The translations under genes were made by a program, and so were the position numbers. A DNA stretch of 64,000 nt from Pseudomonadota bacterium (lineage in GTDB: Bacteria; Pseudomonadota; Gammaproteobacteria; Burkholderiales; Thiobacteraceae): the NCBI GenBank assembly GCA_021812385.1, contig JAKANO010000002.1:62001-126000 (forward strand), given 5' to 3'. This document shows, piece by piece, positions 42,037 through 53,731 of the stretch. The stretch's first letter is position 1, and the number at the start of each line of letters is the position of its first letter. Below the pieces are notes generated by a model, which worked only from the letters and a program-made list of their open reading frames with translations, was not told the DNA's origin and did no database searches.

Positions 42037-42858
42037 ATGCAAGAACTGCAAAGCATTATCGACGAAGCCTTTGAACGCCGTGCCGACATTACCCCGCGCA
42101 GCGTCGATGCCAAGACCAAGGAAGCCGTGATGCAGGTGCTCGACCAGCTCGATAAAGGCGCACTGCGCGTCGCGGAAAAAATCAACGGCGACTGGGTCAC
42201 GCACCAATGGCTGAAAAAGGCCGTGCTGCTGTCGTTCCGCATGGAGGACAATTTTTTTATCAAGGGCGGCTTCACCAATTATTTCGATAAGGTGCCGTCG
42301 AAATTTTCCGACTACAACTCCAAGGATTTCCGCGAAGGCGGCTTCCGCGTCGTGCCGCCGGCCTCGGTGCGCAAGGGCTCCTACATCGCCAAGAACGTGG
42401 TGCTGATGCCGTCCTATGTGAACATCGGCGCCTATGTCGACGAAGGCACCATGGTCGATACCTGGGCCACCGTCGGCTCTTGCGCGCAGATCGGCAAGAA
42501 CGTGCACCTGTCCGGCGGCGTGGGCATCGGCGGCGTGTTGGAACCGGTGCAGGCCGGCCCTACCATCATCGGCGACAACTGCTTCATCGGCGCGCGCTCC
42601 GAAGTGGTGGAAGGCGTGATCGTCGAGGACAACGTGGTGATTTCGATGGGCGTGTACATCGGCCAATCGACCAAGATTTATAATCGCGAAACCGGCGAAG
42701 TGACTTATGGCCGCGTACCGGAAGGCTCGGTGGTAGTGTCGGGCAATCTGCCGTCCAAGGATGGCAGCTACAGCTTGTACTGCGCCGTCATCGTCAAACA
42801 AGTCGACGCCAAGACGCGCTCCAAGGTTGGCATCAACGAGTTGCTGCGCGGCGTTTAA
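42037..42858 (+). CDS. dapD: Tetrahydrodipicolinate N-succinyltransferase
   Basis: DapD uses succinyl-CoA to succinylate tetrahydrodipicolinate. The 273-residue protein has the N-terminal helical part ([20 protein letters not shown]) and a left-handed beta-helix of hexapeptide repeats (about 105-235). It contains the conserved [20 protein letters not shown] and [23 protein letters not shown] 42037 is the family start; the upstream frame runs through dapC and the repeat. Confidence 0.97.
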   Translation: MQELQSIIDEAFERRADITPRSVDAKTKEAVMQVLDQLDKGALRVAEKINGDWVTHQWLKKAVLLSFRMEDNFFIKGGFTNYFDKVPSKFSDYNSKDFREGGFRVVPPASVRKGSYIAKNVVLMPSYVNIGAYVDEGTMVDTWATVGSCAQIGKNVHLSGGVGIGGVLEPVQAGPTIIGDNCFIGARSEVVEGVIVEDNVVISMGVYIGQSTKIYNRETGEVTYGRVPEGSVVVSGNLPSKDGSYSLYCAVIVKQVDAKTRSKVGINELLRGV

Positions 42859-42872
42859 AGCAAATTCTTGAA

Positions 42873-42942
42873 CCACGGAGTACACAGAGGTCACGGAGTA
42901 AGCTCTAGAGTTTTTCCTCCGTGATCTCTGTGTACTCCGTGG
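42873..42942. repeat. Intergenic inverted repeat, ACGGAG-unit type
   Basis: Arms 42873-42898 and 42917-42942 are 26 bases long and match at 25, with an 18-base spacer containing a T5 run. The arms share the sequence of the element at 10253-10390. It lies between dapD and the ArsC-like gene, immediately before the latter's ATG (42959). Confidence 0.85.
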
Positions 42943-42958
42943 TGAAAAGGTTTTAAAG

Positions 42959-43309
42959 ATGAAACTCTATGGCATCCCCAACTGCGACACAGTCAAAAAG
43001 GCACGCGCCTGGCTGGCCTCGCACGCCATCGCATACGAATTCCATGACTATAAAAAACAGGGCGTGGATGCCGCCCTTTTACGCAAATGGATGACACAGC
43101 ATGGCTGGGAACCAATCATCAATCGCCAGGGTCAGACTTGGCGCAAACTCAGTGATACCGAGAAAGCTGCCGTGCATGACATCGCTTCGGCAATAAAACT
43201 TGCAATCGAAAAACCCAGCGTGATTAAACGGCCTGCCTTTGAACATCACGGCCAACTCATTCTGGGTTTCAATCCCACTCAATATGAAACCACTCTCCTA
43301 GGAAAATAA
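42959..43309 (+). CDS. ArsC-like (Spx/YffB-type) reductase-family protein
   Basis: The 116-residue thioredoxin-fold protein begins MKLYGIPNCDTVKKARAWL, with a single cysteine (C9) in the ArsC/Spx pattern. It continues with EFHDYKKQG and a C-terminal PSVIKRPAFEHHGQLILGFN. It is of the YffB type, commonly found beside dapE, rather than a true arsenate reductase. Substrate is unknown. It starts a short stretch with the DUF302 gene 2 bases downstream. Confidence 0.88.
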   Translation: MKLYGIPNCDTVKKARAWLASHAIAYEFHDYKKQGVDAALLRKWMTQHGWEPIINRQGQTWRKLSDTEKAAVHDIASAIKLAIEKPSVIKRPAFEHHGQLILGFNPTQYETTLLGK

Positions 43310-43311
43310 TC

Positions 43312-44908
<1,597 letters not shown>

Positions 44909-44914
44909 TTCCCG

Positions 44915-45820
44915 ATGCACGAACAAGCTAAAAATACTTTTTCCACCGTGCGCGATTTGCTGCGTTACGCGGTCAGTCGTTTCAATGAAGCCGATTTGTT
45001 CTTTGGCCATGGCAGCAGCAATGCGCTGGACGAAGCCGCGTATTTGATCCTGCATACTTTGCATTTGCCACCGGACACGCTGGACCCGTTCCTGGATGCC
45101 AAGCTCTTGCCGTTCGAAGTCGAAGCGGTGTTGCAGATCCTGGATAAGCGCATCGCTCAACGCGTGCCTGCGGCTTATCTCACGCACGAAGCCTGGCTGG
45201 GAGATTTCAAATTTTACGTCGATGAGCGCGTCATCGTGCCGCGCTCCTTCATCGCCGAACTGCTGCGCGAGCAACTCGATCCTTGGGTCAGCGATCCGCA
45301 ACAAGTGCAAAGCGCGCTGGATTTATGTACCGGCTCGGGCTGCCTGGCGATTTTGCTGGCGCATGCATTTCCCTGCGCGCAGGTTTCCGCCTTGGATATC
45401 TCCCCCGACGCACTCGAAGTCGCAAAACGCAATGTGGCGGATTACGGTCTGGAAGATCGCATTGAGCTGCTGCAATCCGATTTATTTCAAGCCGTCGCAG
45501 GACGCACTTACGATCTGATCATCAGCAACCCGCCCTACGTCAACCAAGCATCCATGCAGGCTTTGCCGCAGGAATATCAGCGCGAACCCACCCTCGCCCT
45601 GGCCAGCGGCGCAGACGGCCTGGATCATGTGCGCGTAATCGTGAACCAAGCGGCGCAACACCTGAATCCCGGCGGAATCTTAGTCGTGGAATTGGGGCAC
45701 AACCGCGCCGCCGCAGAAGCCGCCTTTCCGCACCTGGAATTTACCTGGCCGGAAACCAGTGGCGGCGATCAATTCGTGTTTGTGCTAACGCGCGAACAAC
45801 TGCTGGTGGGTCTGAAGTAA
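44915..45820 (+). CDS. prmB: Ribosomal protein L3 N5-glutamine methyltransferase
   Basis: PrmB methylates a glutamine of ribosomal protein L3. The 301-residue product has an N-terminal helical domain (about 1-95), then the class I SAM fold with LDLCTGSGCLAILLAHAFP, and the glutamine-binding ISNPPYVN. YLTHEAWLGDFKFYVDERVIVPR fits PrmB more than PrmC. It lies 6 bases after dapE. Confidence 0.94.
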   Translation: MHEQAKNTFSTVRDLLRYAVSRFNEADLFFGHGSSNALDEAAYLILHTLHLPPDTLDPFLDAKLLPFEVEAVLQILDKRIAQRVPAAYLTHEAWLGDFKFYVDERVIVPRSFIAELLREQLDPWVSDPQQVQSALDLCTGSGCLAILLAHAFPCAQVSALDISPDALEVAKRNVADYGLEDRIELLQSDLFQAVAGRTYDLIISNPPYVNQASMQALPQEYQREPTLALASGADGLDHVRVIVNQAAQHLNPGGILVVELGHNRAAAEAAFPHLEFTWPETSGGDQFVFVLTREQLLVGLK

Positions 45821-45871
45821 GCCAGGTCGCGCGCGAACAAGTGCGCCGCCTGTGTTTGCGGCAAAACTGGT

Positions 45872-46900
45872 TTAGCGCGACTTGCGTCCAGGCGACGTTG
45901 GCTTTTCGCTCCGTGCTTGTCCCGTGCGGGATGGACGTGCGGCGGATGGTTTGGTACTGCGCGGCGCCCTGCTAGGCTTGTCCGCGCCGCGACTTTCACG
46001 CTCGGTGGAAGCCGGACGTTCAAAACGTTTTGCCGTAGACGGCCGAGCATTTCGCGTAGGCCGCTCCGTTTTCTCCGGTCTGCTGGATTCACGCCCCGTT
46101 TTTTCAGGACGTTCCGACCCTTTGCCGCTTGGCGATTTTTCCTCTTGCTCGCCCAACAAACCCACAGCGCTCAGCAGTGCTTGCACCTGCGCTGGCTCCA
46201 GGTCGATGCTTTGCCCGCGTTTGACGCGTGGCGGCAAGGTGATATTGCCATAGCGCACCCGAATCAAGCGCGACACCATCAGGCCAACCGCCTGGAAAAT
46301 CCGCCGCACTTCGCGTTTGCGGCCTTCCTTCAGCACCACGTGATACCAGTGATTGGAACCTTCGCCGCCATGGTCTTCGATCAGCTCGAACTTACCGAGA
46401 CCATCTTCCATCGCAATGCCTTGCAACAACTGCTGCGCTTGCGCCTTGCTCAACACGCCCATGACGCGCACCGCGTATTCGCGTTCGATTTCATAACGCG
46501 GATGCATGAGCCGGTTCGCCAGGTCGCCGGAGGTGGTGAATAACAGCAGCCCGCCGCTGTTAATATCCAGCCGGCCGACGGCGATCCATTTGGCGCCGCG
46601 CAATCGCGGCAATTGCGCAAAAACAGAAGGACGGCCTTCCGGGTCGTCGCGCGAAACAATCTCGCCTTCCGGCTTGTTGTACAGCAGCACGCGCGGCGCG
46701 CGCGGCTTGCCGGTTTTCGATTCCAGTTTGAAGCGGAATGGTTTTTTGTCGATCGCCACCCGGTCGCGCAATTCGATGCTTTGGCCCACTGTCGCTAGCA
46801 CGCCATTGACGGTAATGCGACCGGCGCGGATCCACTCTTCGATCTCGCGACGCGACCCGAGGCCCGCGGCCGCGAGCAGCTTATGCAGCCGTTCCGGCAT
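45872..46900 (-). CDS. rluB: 23S rRNA pseudouridine(2605) synthase RluB
   Basis: The 342-residue product has an S4 domain ([25 protein letters not shown], about 3-50), then the pseudouridine synthase core with the catalytic Asp in [27 protein letters not shown] follows near residue 235. About 95 residues at the C-terminus form a low-complexity Arg/Ser/Pro/Glu/Lys-rich tail, typical of RluB in betaproteobacteria and probably RNA-binding. The start overlaps the end of scpB by 20 bases. Confidence 0.93.
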   Translation of the reverse strand: MPERLHKLLAAAGLGSRREIEEWIRAGRITVNGVLATVGQSIELRDRVAIDKKPFRFKLESKTGKPRAPRVLLYNKPEGEIVSRDDPEGRPSVFAQLPRLRGAKWIAVGRLDINSGGLLLFTTSGDLANRLMHPRYEIEREYAVRVMGVLSKAQAQQLLQGIAMEDGLGKFELIEDHGGEGSNHWYHVVLKEGRKREVRRIFQAVGLMVSRLIRVRYGNITLPPRVKRGQSIDLEPAQVQALLSAVGLLGEQEEKSPSGKGSERPEKTGRESSRPEKTERPTRNARPSTAKRFERPASTERESRGADKPSRAPRSTKPSAARPSRTGQARSEKPTSPGRKSR

Positions 46901-47531
46901 CAGCTTCTTCGGATGGGGTTTCGGTTTCTTCTTCGTTGATCTGCTCGACCGCGGGCATCATGGCCTCGGTGAGCAACATTTGCTCGTTGACCACGAACTG
47001 GTCGAGCGAAGGCAGGTCTTGCAAGGAACGCAAATTCAGGTCATCCAGAAATTGCTTGGTCGTGGCGTATAGGCCGGGACGTCCCGGCACATCGCGATGG
47101 CCGATCACGTCGATCCAGCCGCGCCCTTCCAAGGTCTTCAAAATATTCGGCGACACCGCAACGCCGCGAATGTCTTCGATATCGCCGCGCGTGGCCGGCT
47201 GGCGGTAGGCGATGATGGCTAAGGTTTCCAGCACTGCGCGCGAATACTTGGGCGGCTTTTCCGGGCTGAGGCGATTGATGTAGCGCTGATACTCGCTGCG
47301 CGCCTGAAAACGCCAGCCGCTGGCCACTTGCACCAGCTCGATGCCGCGTTCCGACCAGTCGGCCTTGATTTCTTCCAGCAGCGTACGCAAACCGTCGTTA
47401 TCGATTTCGGGCTCGAATATTTTTCCGAGTTGATGCAGCGACAAGGGCTCGTGGCTGACCAACAGCGCGGTTTCCAAAATCTGTTTCATTTCATTCTGGT
47501 GATTTATTTCATTCTGTGTCTGGTCCATCAT
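46881..47531 (-). CDS. scpB: Segregation and condensation protein ScpB
   Basis: ScpB is the winged-helix (kite) subunit of the Smc-ScpAB condensin. The product has [25 protein letters not shown], then [18 protein letters not shown] and [34 protein letters not shown], ending in an acidic tail. Starts at 47531 or 47528 overlap the scpA stop; the frame is also open to 47567, and ATG 47489 (MKQILE) is possible. It is translationally linked with both scpA and rluB. Confidence 0.93.
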   Translation of the reverse strand: MMDQTQNEINHQNEMKQILETALLVSHEPLSLHQLGKIFEPEIDNDGLRTLLEEIKADWSERGIELVQVASGWRFQARSEYQRYINRLSPEKPPKYSRAVLETLAIIAYRQPATRGDIEDIRGVAVSPNILKTLEGRGWIDVIGHRDVPGRPGLYATTKQFLDDLNLRSLQDLPSLDQFVVNEQMLLTEAMMPAVEQINEEETETPSEEADAGTAA

Positions 47532-48327
47532 CTTCACTCTCAAGGCGTTTGACGTAGATGGGGGCATACACGGCTTGCTGGGTGACTTCGATCAAGCGTT
47601 CCTTGGCCAATTCCAAGATCGCGAGAAAGGTCACCACCAACTCGGGCACGCCCGCATCGGGGTTGAACAATTCGATGAATTCCACAAAGCGGCCATGATC
47701 CAACATACGCAACACGCGCGTCATGTGTTCGCGCACCGACAGCTCTTGGCGCGAAATGCGGTGATGCCGCTGATTCTTCGCGCGCGCCACTATGGTTTCC
47801 CAAGCCGCCTGCAAATCGCCGACATGCACTTGCGGCAAGCGCTCCTCGGTCACCCGCTCAAGAAACACTTGCACCAGGGTGATATCGCGCCCGACATGCG
47901 GCAACTCGTCCAGCTTGTGCGCCGCGTATTTCATTTGCTCGTACTCGAGCAGACGCCGCACCAACTCGGCGCGCGGATCTTCCTCCGGGCCCTCCTCCAG
48001 TTTAGGCGGGCGCGGCAACAACATGCGCGACTTGATCTCGGTCAACATCGCCGCCATCACCAAATATTCTGCGGCCAGCTCTAATTGCGAAGTGCGCAGC
48101 AAGTCGACATAACCGATGTATTGGCGCGTCAAATCCGCCATCGGAATGTCCAGGATATCCAGGTTGTGCTTACGGATCAGGTACAGCAGCAGATCGAGCG
48201 GACCTTCGAAAGCATCCAGAATGACTTCCATCGCATCCGGCGGGATATACAAATCCTGCGGCATTTGCAGCAGCGGTTCGCCGTAAATACGTGCGATGTG
48301 CGGTGTTTCTTCGAGGACGGCGGACAT
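47509..48327 (-). CDS. scpA: Segregation and condensation protein ScpA
   Basis: ScpA is the kleisin that bridges Smc heads. The 272-residue product has the N-terminal [57 protein letters not shown], a charged middle and a C-terminal winged-helix part ending [25 protein letters not shown]. It is the first gene of scpA-scpB-rluB. Smc itself is about 11 kb away in this window. Confidence 0.95.
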   Translation of the reverse strand: MSAVLEETPHIARIYGEPLLQMPQDLYIPPDAMEVILDAFEGPLDLLLYLIRKHNLDILDIPMADLTRQYIGYVDLLRTSQLELAAEYLVMAAMLTEIKSRMLLPRPPKLEEGPEEDPRAELVRRLLEYEQMKYAAHKLDELPHVGRDITLVQVFLERVTEERLPQVHVGDLQAAWETIVARAKNQRHHRISRQELSVREHMTRVLRMLDHGRFVEFIELFNPDAGVPELVVTFLAILELAKERLIEVTQQAVYAPIYVKRLESEDDGPDTE

Positions 48328-48596
48328 AATTAGAATTTGCTAATTTTATGGTGTGTTGTCGGGTACCGCATGCAGGAAATTATACCCGCAAAAACTCCAA
48401 TCCAAACACTATATATTGTGTTAACCGGTATTTAAAACGCAAGCTATGGTATCAAAACGGAAAATATTTTTGCCGGGAAAAATTCAGCGCGAACGCCACA
48501 CTGAACCGCCCACGAAAAGCACGCATGACACGAAAACTTCGAGGATTTATTTGAATTTTTCTTGCTTTAGCGGTTTTGCGGGCAACGGGCTTAGCG
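48328..48596. other. AT-rich gap between trpS and scpA
   Basis: This 269-base gap is richer in A and T than its surroundings. It contains an imperfect palindrome (AACACTATATATTGTGTT, near 48404-48421) whose minus-strand TATAGT could be a -10 element for scpAB-rluB. Small open frames here look random. I see no RNA gene or repeat. Confidence 0.45.
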
Positions 48597-49799
48597 TTAA
48601 CTGTAGTCCAAACCCATCGCCTCGCGCACATCGCGCAGGTTTTCCTGTGCCAAGGAACGTGCCTTTTCGCAACCATCCGCGATCAGATTGCGAATCAAGG
48701 TCGGGTCTTCTTCGTATTGCCTGGCGCGCTCGTGCATCGGCTTTTGCTCTTCCAACACTGCGTCGATCACCGGTTGTTTGCATTCCAGGCAACCGATGCC
48801 GGCGCTCTTGCAGCCGGCTTGCACCCATTGTTGCGTAGTCACTTCCGAGTACACCTGATGGAATTGCCACACCGGGCATTTTTCCGGATCGCCGGGATCG
48901 GTGCGGCGCACGCGCGCAGGATCGGTGGGCATGGTGCGAATTTTCTTCACCACGCTGTCGGTGTCTTCGCGTAACGCAATGGTGTTTTGATAAGACTTGG
49001 ACATTTTCTGCCCATCCAGCCCCGGCATTTTGGAGGCTGCGGTGAGCAGCGCCTGCGGCTCGGCCAAGATCATTTTGCCCCCGCCTTCCAAGTAACCGAA
49101 CAAACGCTCGCGGTCGCCCAGGGAAAGATTTTGCGCTTCGTTGAGCAGCGCTTGCGCAGACTCCAAGGCCTCGTCGATGCCCTGCTCTTGATAGCGCGTG
49201 CGCAGTTCGTGATACAGCTTGGCTTTTTTCGAGCCGAGTTTTTTCACCGCTTGCAGCGCCTTTTCTTCGAAGCCCGGCTCGCGGCCATACAGGTGATTGA
49301 AGCGGCGCGCGATCTCGCGCGTGAATTCGATGTGCGGCACCTGGTCTTCGCCCACCGGCACTTTGTTGGCGCGGTAGATCAGGATATCGGCGCTTTGTAG
49401 CAGCGGATAGCCGAGAAAACCATAAGTCGACAGGTCTTTCTCGGTGAGTTTTTCCTGCTGGTCTTTGTAGGTCGGCACGCGCTCCAGCCAGCCTAGCGGC
49501 GTCATCATCGACAGCAGCAAATGCAACTCCGCATGTTCCGGCACGCGCGACTGGATGAACATGGTCGCTTGCGAGGGATCGACGCCCGCAGCGAGCCAGT
49601 CGATTACCATCTCCCAAGTGCTTTGTTGAATCAAATGCGGGTCGTCGTAATGCGTCGTCAAGGCGTGCCAATCGGCCACAAAAAACAGGCACTCGAATTC
49701 ATGCTGCAATTGGACCCAATTTTTCAACACCCCGTGATAATGGCCTAAATGCAGGCTACCGGTGGGGCGCATGCCGGAGAGCACGCGTTCGACGAACAT
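48597..49799 (-). CDS. trpS: Tryptophanyl-tRNA synthetase
   Basis: The 400-residue class I enzyme begins VLSGMRPTGSLHLGHYHGVLKNW, with the HIGH-type motif HLGH. It has the KMSKS motif in GQKMSKSYQN and YPLLQSADIL. The length is greater than the 334-residue E. coli form, as is usual for the betaproteobacterial version with the C-terminal insertion around WVQAGCKSAGIGCLECKQP. A site-2 protease gene lies 12 bases upstream. Confidence 0.97.
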   Translation of the reverse strand: MFVERVLSGMRPTGSLHLGHYHGVLKNWVQLQHEFECLFFVADWHALTTHYDDPHLIQQSTWEMVIDWLAAGVDPSQATMFIQSRVPEHAELHLLLSMMTPLGWLERVPTYKDQQEKLTEKDLSTYGFLGYPLLQSADILIYRANKVPVGEDQVPHIEFTREIARRFNHLYGREPGFEEKALQAVKKLGSKKAKLYHELRTRYQEQGIDEALESAQALLNEAQNLSLGDRERLFGYLEGGGKMILAEPQALLTAASKMPGLDGQKMSKSYQNTIALREDTDSVVKKIRTMPTDPARVRRTDPGDPEKCPVWQFHQVYSEVTTQQWVQAGCKSAGIGCLECKQPVIDAVLEEQKPMHERARQYEEDPTLIRNLIADGCEKARSLAQENLRDVREAMGLDYS

Positions 49800-49811
49800 A
49801 AAAAACCTTTC

Positions 49812-50471
49812 TTACAGACCGAACAAAGAATGCAACAGGTTAATGCTAAATTGCACCATGGGATAAATTATAAAACCACCCGGCGAATTAAACTCGATCA
49901 GCAATATGCCAATCAAGATAAACATGCCGTAGGGTTCGATTTTTGAGAAACGATACGCATAGGGTTGCGGCAACAGGCTCACCGCGACGCGGCCGCCATC
50001 GAGCGGCGGCAAGGGAATGAGGTTCAGCACCATCAGCACCACATTGATCGTGATGCCCGCTTGCGACATGGCATAAAACCAAGCGGCCGTAGTGCCGCCG
50101 GCGCTACCCAGCGCCAGCTTCGCGACCATGACCCACAGCACCGCCATGAACAAATTCGAGGCCGGCCCGGCAATCGCGACCCACAGCATGTCTTTCTTGG
50201 GATTGCGCAGGCGTCCAAAGTTGACCGGTACTGGTTTAGCCCAGCCGAACAAAAAACCGGCGGTGAGGAACATCACCAGCGGTATCAGCACGGTGCCGAT
50301 GGGATCAATATGGCGCAGCGGATTCAGGCTAATACGCCCGGCTTGATACGCCGTCATATCGCCAAAGTATTTGGCCACATAGCCATGCGCTGCTTCATGC
50401 AAGGTAATGGCAAACAACACCGGCAAGGCCAAAATTGAAATTTGTACCAAGGCTTGCGATAAACTCATCAA
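49812..50471 (-). CDS. Site-2 protease family (M50) membrane metalloprotease
   Basis: The 219-residue protein has several membrane segments, the zinc site HEAAH in LHEAAHGYVAKYFGD, and the second motif NLIPLPPLDGGRV with the metal-binding Asp. It is the short M50B form without PDZ domain. Substrate is unknown. It overlaps yciO by 4 bases and precedes trpS by 12 bases. Confidence 0.92.
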   Translation of the reverse strand: MMSLSQALVQISILALPVLFAITLHEAAHGYVAKYFGDMTAYQAGRISLNPLRHIDPIGTVLIPLVMFLTAGFLFGWAKPVPVNFGRLRNPKKDMLWVAIAGPASNLFMAVLWVMVAKLALGSAGGTTAAWFYAMSQAGITINVVLMVLNLIPLPPLDGGRVAVSLLPQPYAYRFSKIEPYGMFILIGILLIEFNSPGGFIIYPMVQFSINLLHSLFGL

Positions 50472-51097
50472 TGCTCCAATCCAAATAAAGCCAGATCGCC
50501 CCGGCCCTTGCGCACGACTTGCGGGAAATCCCCGGACAGATCAATCACCGTGCTCGGCTCCACGCCGCAGAAGCCGGCATCCATGATCAAGCCCACTTGC
50601 TTCTCCAAACGATCGCGAATTTCCTCGGGATCATTCAAAGGCAACTCCTCGCCCGGCATGAGCAAGGTAGCGCTTAACAGCGGCTCGCCCAATTCTTCCA
50701 ACAAAGCCTGCGCCACCGGATGCTCCGGCACGCGCAAGCCGATGGTGGCACGCTTCGGATGCTGCAAGCGCCGCGGCACTTCGCGCGTCGCCTGCAAAAT
50801 GAAGGTATAGCTGCCCGGGGTCGCCGCTTTCAGCAAGCGAAACTGTTGATTGTCCACCCGCGCATAATGCGCGATCTCGGATAAATCGCGGCACACCAAG
50901 GTGAAATGATGGTCGCTCTCTACTTGCCGAATCTCGCGAATACGCCGCTCCGCATCCTTGTCGCCGATATGGCAACCCAGCGCATAACAGGAATCCGTAG
51001 GATAAACGATCACGCCGCCGGCGCGCACGATTTCCGCCGCTTGACGAATCAAGCGCGGTTGGGGATTTTCCGGATGAATAGTGAAATATTGGGCCAT
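50468..51097 (-). CDS. yciO: YciO/YrdC-domain protein (Sua5-like)
   Basis: The 209-residue protein matches E. coli YciO closely: AEIVRAGGVIVYPTDSCYALGC, FTLVCRDLSEI, PGSYTFILQATREVPRRL and GEPLLSATLLMPGEE. The fold is that of the threonylcarbamoyl-AMP synthases TsaC/Sua5. YciO is a paralogue whose in vivo role is less certain. It lies next to the PHP phosphatase gene (YciV-like) as in E. coli. Confidence 0.92.
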   Translation of the reverse strand: MAQYFTIHPENPQPRLIRQAAEIVRAGGVIVYPTDSCYALGCHIGDKDAERRIREIRQVESDHHFTLVCRDLSEIAHYARVDNQQFRLLKAATPGSYTFILQATREVPRRLQHPKRATIGLRVPEHPVAQALLEELGEPLLSATLLMPGEELPLNDPEEIRDRLEKQVGLIMDAGFCGVEPSTVIDLSGDFPQVVRKGRGDLALFGLEH

Positions 51098-51112
51098 GAA
51101 TAAAGGGCAAAC

Positions 51113-51964
51113 TTAAGCAGCGTGCTCGCGCACCTCTTCCCAGTCGTGCCACAGCGGCCGGCACTGGCTGGGTAAATCCGGGAGGCGCCCCATGCTCATA
51201 TAACTATGGCCGGGGCCGTGATAATCCGAGCCGCGCGAGGCGAGCAAATCGTATTTTTGCGCCAGCTCGGCTAATTGCCCGTATTGCTCCGGGTGGTGGC
51301 TACCCGACACCACTTCCAATCCCGCCCCGCCGCCGCTCTTGAATTCGCTGAGCAGGTCGTTCAACAAGGTCCGGCCTAAATCGTAGCGCCCGGGATGCGC
51401 GATCACCGGCAAGCCGCCGGCCGCCAGAATCCAACTCAGGGTTTCTTCCAGGCTGGCCCATAGATGCGGCACATAGCCCGGCTTACCCTTGACCAAATAG
51501 CGCTTGAATACCGTCTTCATGTCCTTGGCGTGGCCCTGCGCGATCAAAAAGCGGGCGAAATGGGTGCGGCCGATAATGCCCTCGCTGGCGAATTGCCGCG
51601 CGCCTTCCAGGCTGCCCTGGATGCCGATTTTTTCCAGCTCCTGGGCGATGCTTTGGGCGCGGCCAAAACGCGATTCGCGCACACGCGTCAAGCCTTGTTG
51701 CAAAATCGGATGCTGCGGGTCGATGCGCAAGCCCAAAATATGCAGGGTACGATTGCGCCATGTCACGGATATTTCAGTGCCGGCGATTAAGGTGATGCCA
51801 TTGTGCGCAGCTGCCGCACGCGCCTCTTCGATACCGGCGACATCGTCGTGGTCCGTCAGCGCCAGCACTTGCACGCCTTGGCTTGCCGCATGGCTGACCA
51901 GCTCGCTGGGCGTCATCAAACCGTCGGAAATCGTGGAATGGCTATGTAAATCGACTTTAATCAT
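51113..51964 (-). CDS. PHP-domain 3',5'-nucleotide phosphatase / RNase AM (YciV/TrpH-like)
   Basis: The 283-residue protein begins MIKVDLHSHSTISDGLMTPSELV, a PHP metal-binding motif, with LALTDHDDVAGIEEARA and the later PVIAHPGRYDL and GSDYHGPG. Relatives degrade pAp and short 5' RNA ends. ATG 51964 fits the family; the upstream frame to 51994 adds 10 residues. It stands upstream of yciO. Confidence 0.92.
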   Translation of the reverse strand: MIKVDLHSHSTISDGLMTPSELVSHAASQGVQVLALTDHDDVAGIEEARAAAAHNGITLIAGTEISVTWRNRTLHILGLRIDPQHPILQQGLTRVRESRFGRAQSIAQELEKIGIQGSLEGARQFASEGIIGRTHFARFLIAQGHAKDMKTVFKRYLVKGKPGYVPHLWASLEETLSWILAAGGLPVIAHPGRYDLGRTLLNDLLSEFKSGGGAGLEVVSGSHHPEQYGQLAELAQKYDLLASRGSDYHGPGHSYMSMGRLPDLPSQCRPLWHDWEEVREHAA

Positions 51965-52088
51965 GGGCAACAGGAGGGGGAACACCCAAATCATAGCAAA
52001 ACGCCGCTATTCTGTCTGTTTTGCCCGTGTTAAACTCGCTGACTAATTAAGTACGTACCCGCCAACGCACCCGCCCTATCGACCCCTC

Positions 52089-52805
52089 ATGAGCGAACTG
52101 CAGGAAATCCAGCAACTGTTCTCGGCCTCGGCTAGCGCGATCGAAACCCGTTATGCCCAGCGCAGCCAGCAGCCCGGCGAAGTCAGCCCGATGCAATTGG
52201 CGGATGCGCTGCGTAAATTATTTCAGGTGTTCGAAGAGTTGGATGAAAAAAACGGCGCGAATAGCGCGCTCCCCTACAACGACCCGAGCGAATTGGGTGA
52301 ACACGGCATCCTGCTCGCCGCCGACCTCGTCAATTGGGCCGAGCGTTTGCAGTTGCCGCAAGCCAAGTCCGATATCGAAAAAATTGCGGTCGGCATTGCG
52401 CTATGGGTGGCACGCCATGGCGGCGAGATTCGCGAACTGGAAACGGTGGTCAACGGCTTTGCCGCCAGCGCCAACACGACGACTTCCGATGAAGCATTGC
52501 GCGCCCTGTTCCTCGCGACCAAGGCGGTGTTGGAGCATGCCGCGCCAGCCATCAAGGCTGACACCGATCAAGCCAATCCGGGACGCCCCTGGCGCGTATT
52601 GAATTTCAATTTCGCCATCGTCGCCACCCGGATTCAAGACGCGCAACTGATGCATGAAGCCTTCGACACCCTGAGCCGCAATCTGCCGCAAGACGCGCCG
52701 GCGTTTTTCGAGGAAGGCTTGAAACAATCCGACAAACCGGTGTATGGCCCGGTGGTCAAAAACCTGATGCAGGAATACTTCGCGCGCTGGACGGTGCGCC
52801 ACTAA
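52089..52805 (+). CDS. Conserved protein of unknown function
   Basis: The 238-residue soluble protein has no signal peptide or membrane segment and is mostly helical by residue pattern (MSELQEIQQLFSASASAIETRYAQ ... LMQEYFARWTVRH). I do not recognise a domain or catalytic motif. It is immediately followed (6 bases) by yciB and then YciI and BolA genes, so it is probably co-transcribed with them. Conserved in betaproteobacteria by my recollection of the genomic context, but that is not checked. Confidence 0.75.
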   Translation: MSELQEIQQLFSASASAIETRYAQRSQQPGEVSPMQLADALRKLFQVFEELDEKNGANSALPYNDPSELGEHGILLAADLVNWAERLQLPQAKSDIEKIAVGIALWVARHGGEIRELETVVNGFAASANTTTSDEALRALFLATKAVLEHAAPAIKADTDQANPGRPWRVLNFNFAIVATRIQDAQLMHEAFDTLSRNLPQDAPAFFEEGLKQSDKPVYGPVVKNLMQEYFARWTVRH

Positions 52806-52811
52806 AAACCC

Positions 52812-53429
52812 ATGAAAAAAATCTTCTTCGACCTGTTTCCGATCATCCTATTTTTCCTCGCCTTTAAACTGGCGGGGAGCCACCCCGATCAAGCGCTCGC
52901 ATTCGCAAACGCAATCCACTATACGGCAACAGACCATAAGCAATTGCCGATTCTCTTGGCGACAGCGGTCGCAATCCTTGCGACCATGCTGCAAATTGGC
53001 TGGGTCTGGCTGCGCCATGGCAAGGTCGACACCATGCTTTGGGTCAGCCTCGGCCTGATCACGGTGCTGGGTGGCGCGACCCTGCTGTTTCAGGACCCGA
53101 CCTTCATCAAGTGGAAACCGACCGTGCTGTATTGGTTGTTTGCCGTGGTGCTCGCGGTCAGTCAAGTGCTGCTCAAGAAAAATCTGATTCGCAGCATGAT
53201 GCAACAAGCGCAACTGGAATTACCCGAATCGATTTGGGTCAAGCTCAACTATAGCTGGGTCATGTTCTTCGCCCTCATGGGCGTGCTGAACATTTACGTC
53301 GCCAATCACTACTCGCTTTCCACCTGGGTAGATTTCAAGCTCTTCGGCACCACCGGCATCATGTTCGCTTTCATCCTCGGCCAAGGCTTGGTGCTGTCGA
53401 AATACGTCGTGCACAAGGAAAACGAATAA
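52812..53429 (+). CDS. yciB: Septation protein A / inner membrane protein YciB
   Basis: The 205-residue protein begins [22 protein letters not shown] and has about five or six membrane segments, with [24 protein letters not shown] in the centre, and ends in a hydrophilic tail. These are family signatures (IspZ/YciB). It affects septation and cell envelope morphology; the mechanism is unknown. The stop overlaps the YciI start by one base (ATAATG region). Confidence 0.96.
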   Translation: MKKIFFDLFPIILFFLAFKLAGSHPDQALAFANAIHYTATDHKQLPILLATAVAILATMLQIGWVWLRHGKVDTMLWVSLGLITVLGGATLLFQDPTFIKWKPTVLYWLFAVVLAVSQVLLKKNLIRSMMQQAQLELPESIWVKLNYSWVMFFALMGVLNIYVANHYSLSTWVDFKLFGTTGIMFAFILGQGLVLSKYVVHKENE

Positions 53430-53731
53430 TGCTGTATGTCATTGTCGGCGAAGACACGCCCAATAGCTTAGAAAAACGTCTTAGCGCACGCCCGGCGCAT
53501 GTGCAGCGCCTGACGCAATTGCAAGACGCGGGACGCTTGTTGTTGGCCGGCCCCTTCCCTGCCATCGACAGCATCGACCCGGGCCCAGCCGGCTTTAGCG
53601 GCAGCCTGATCGTGGCCGAATTCGCCTCGCTACAAGAAGCGCAAGCCTGGGCCGATGCCGATCCTTATATCGCTGCCGGCGTATACGCCAAGGTCAGCGT
53701 CAAACCCTTTAAAAAGACCTTCCCCTCATGA
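53429..53731 (+). CDS. YciI-family protein
   Basis: The 100-residue ferredoxin-like protein has [30 protein letters not shown], then [42 protein letters not shown], matching YciI. Function is unknown, though the conserved His suggests a possible active site. The gene overlaps the BolA gene by 4 bases. Confidence 0.93.
   Translation: MLYVIVGEDTPNSLEKRLSARPAHVQRLTQLQDAGRLLLAGPFPAIDSIDPGPAGFSGSLIVAEFASLQEAQAWADADPYIAAGVYAKVSVKPFKKTFPS

Noticed and set aside
42959..43309. Arsenate reductase of an arsenic-resistance operon
   Set aside because: It lies inside the lysine gene cluster with no ars genes, and fits the YffB/Spx type.
48348..48596. Small open frames in the trpS-scpA gap
   Set aside because: Short, no ribosome-binding site, Arg-rich random composition and no recognisable motif.
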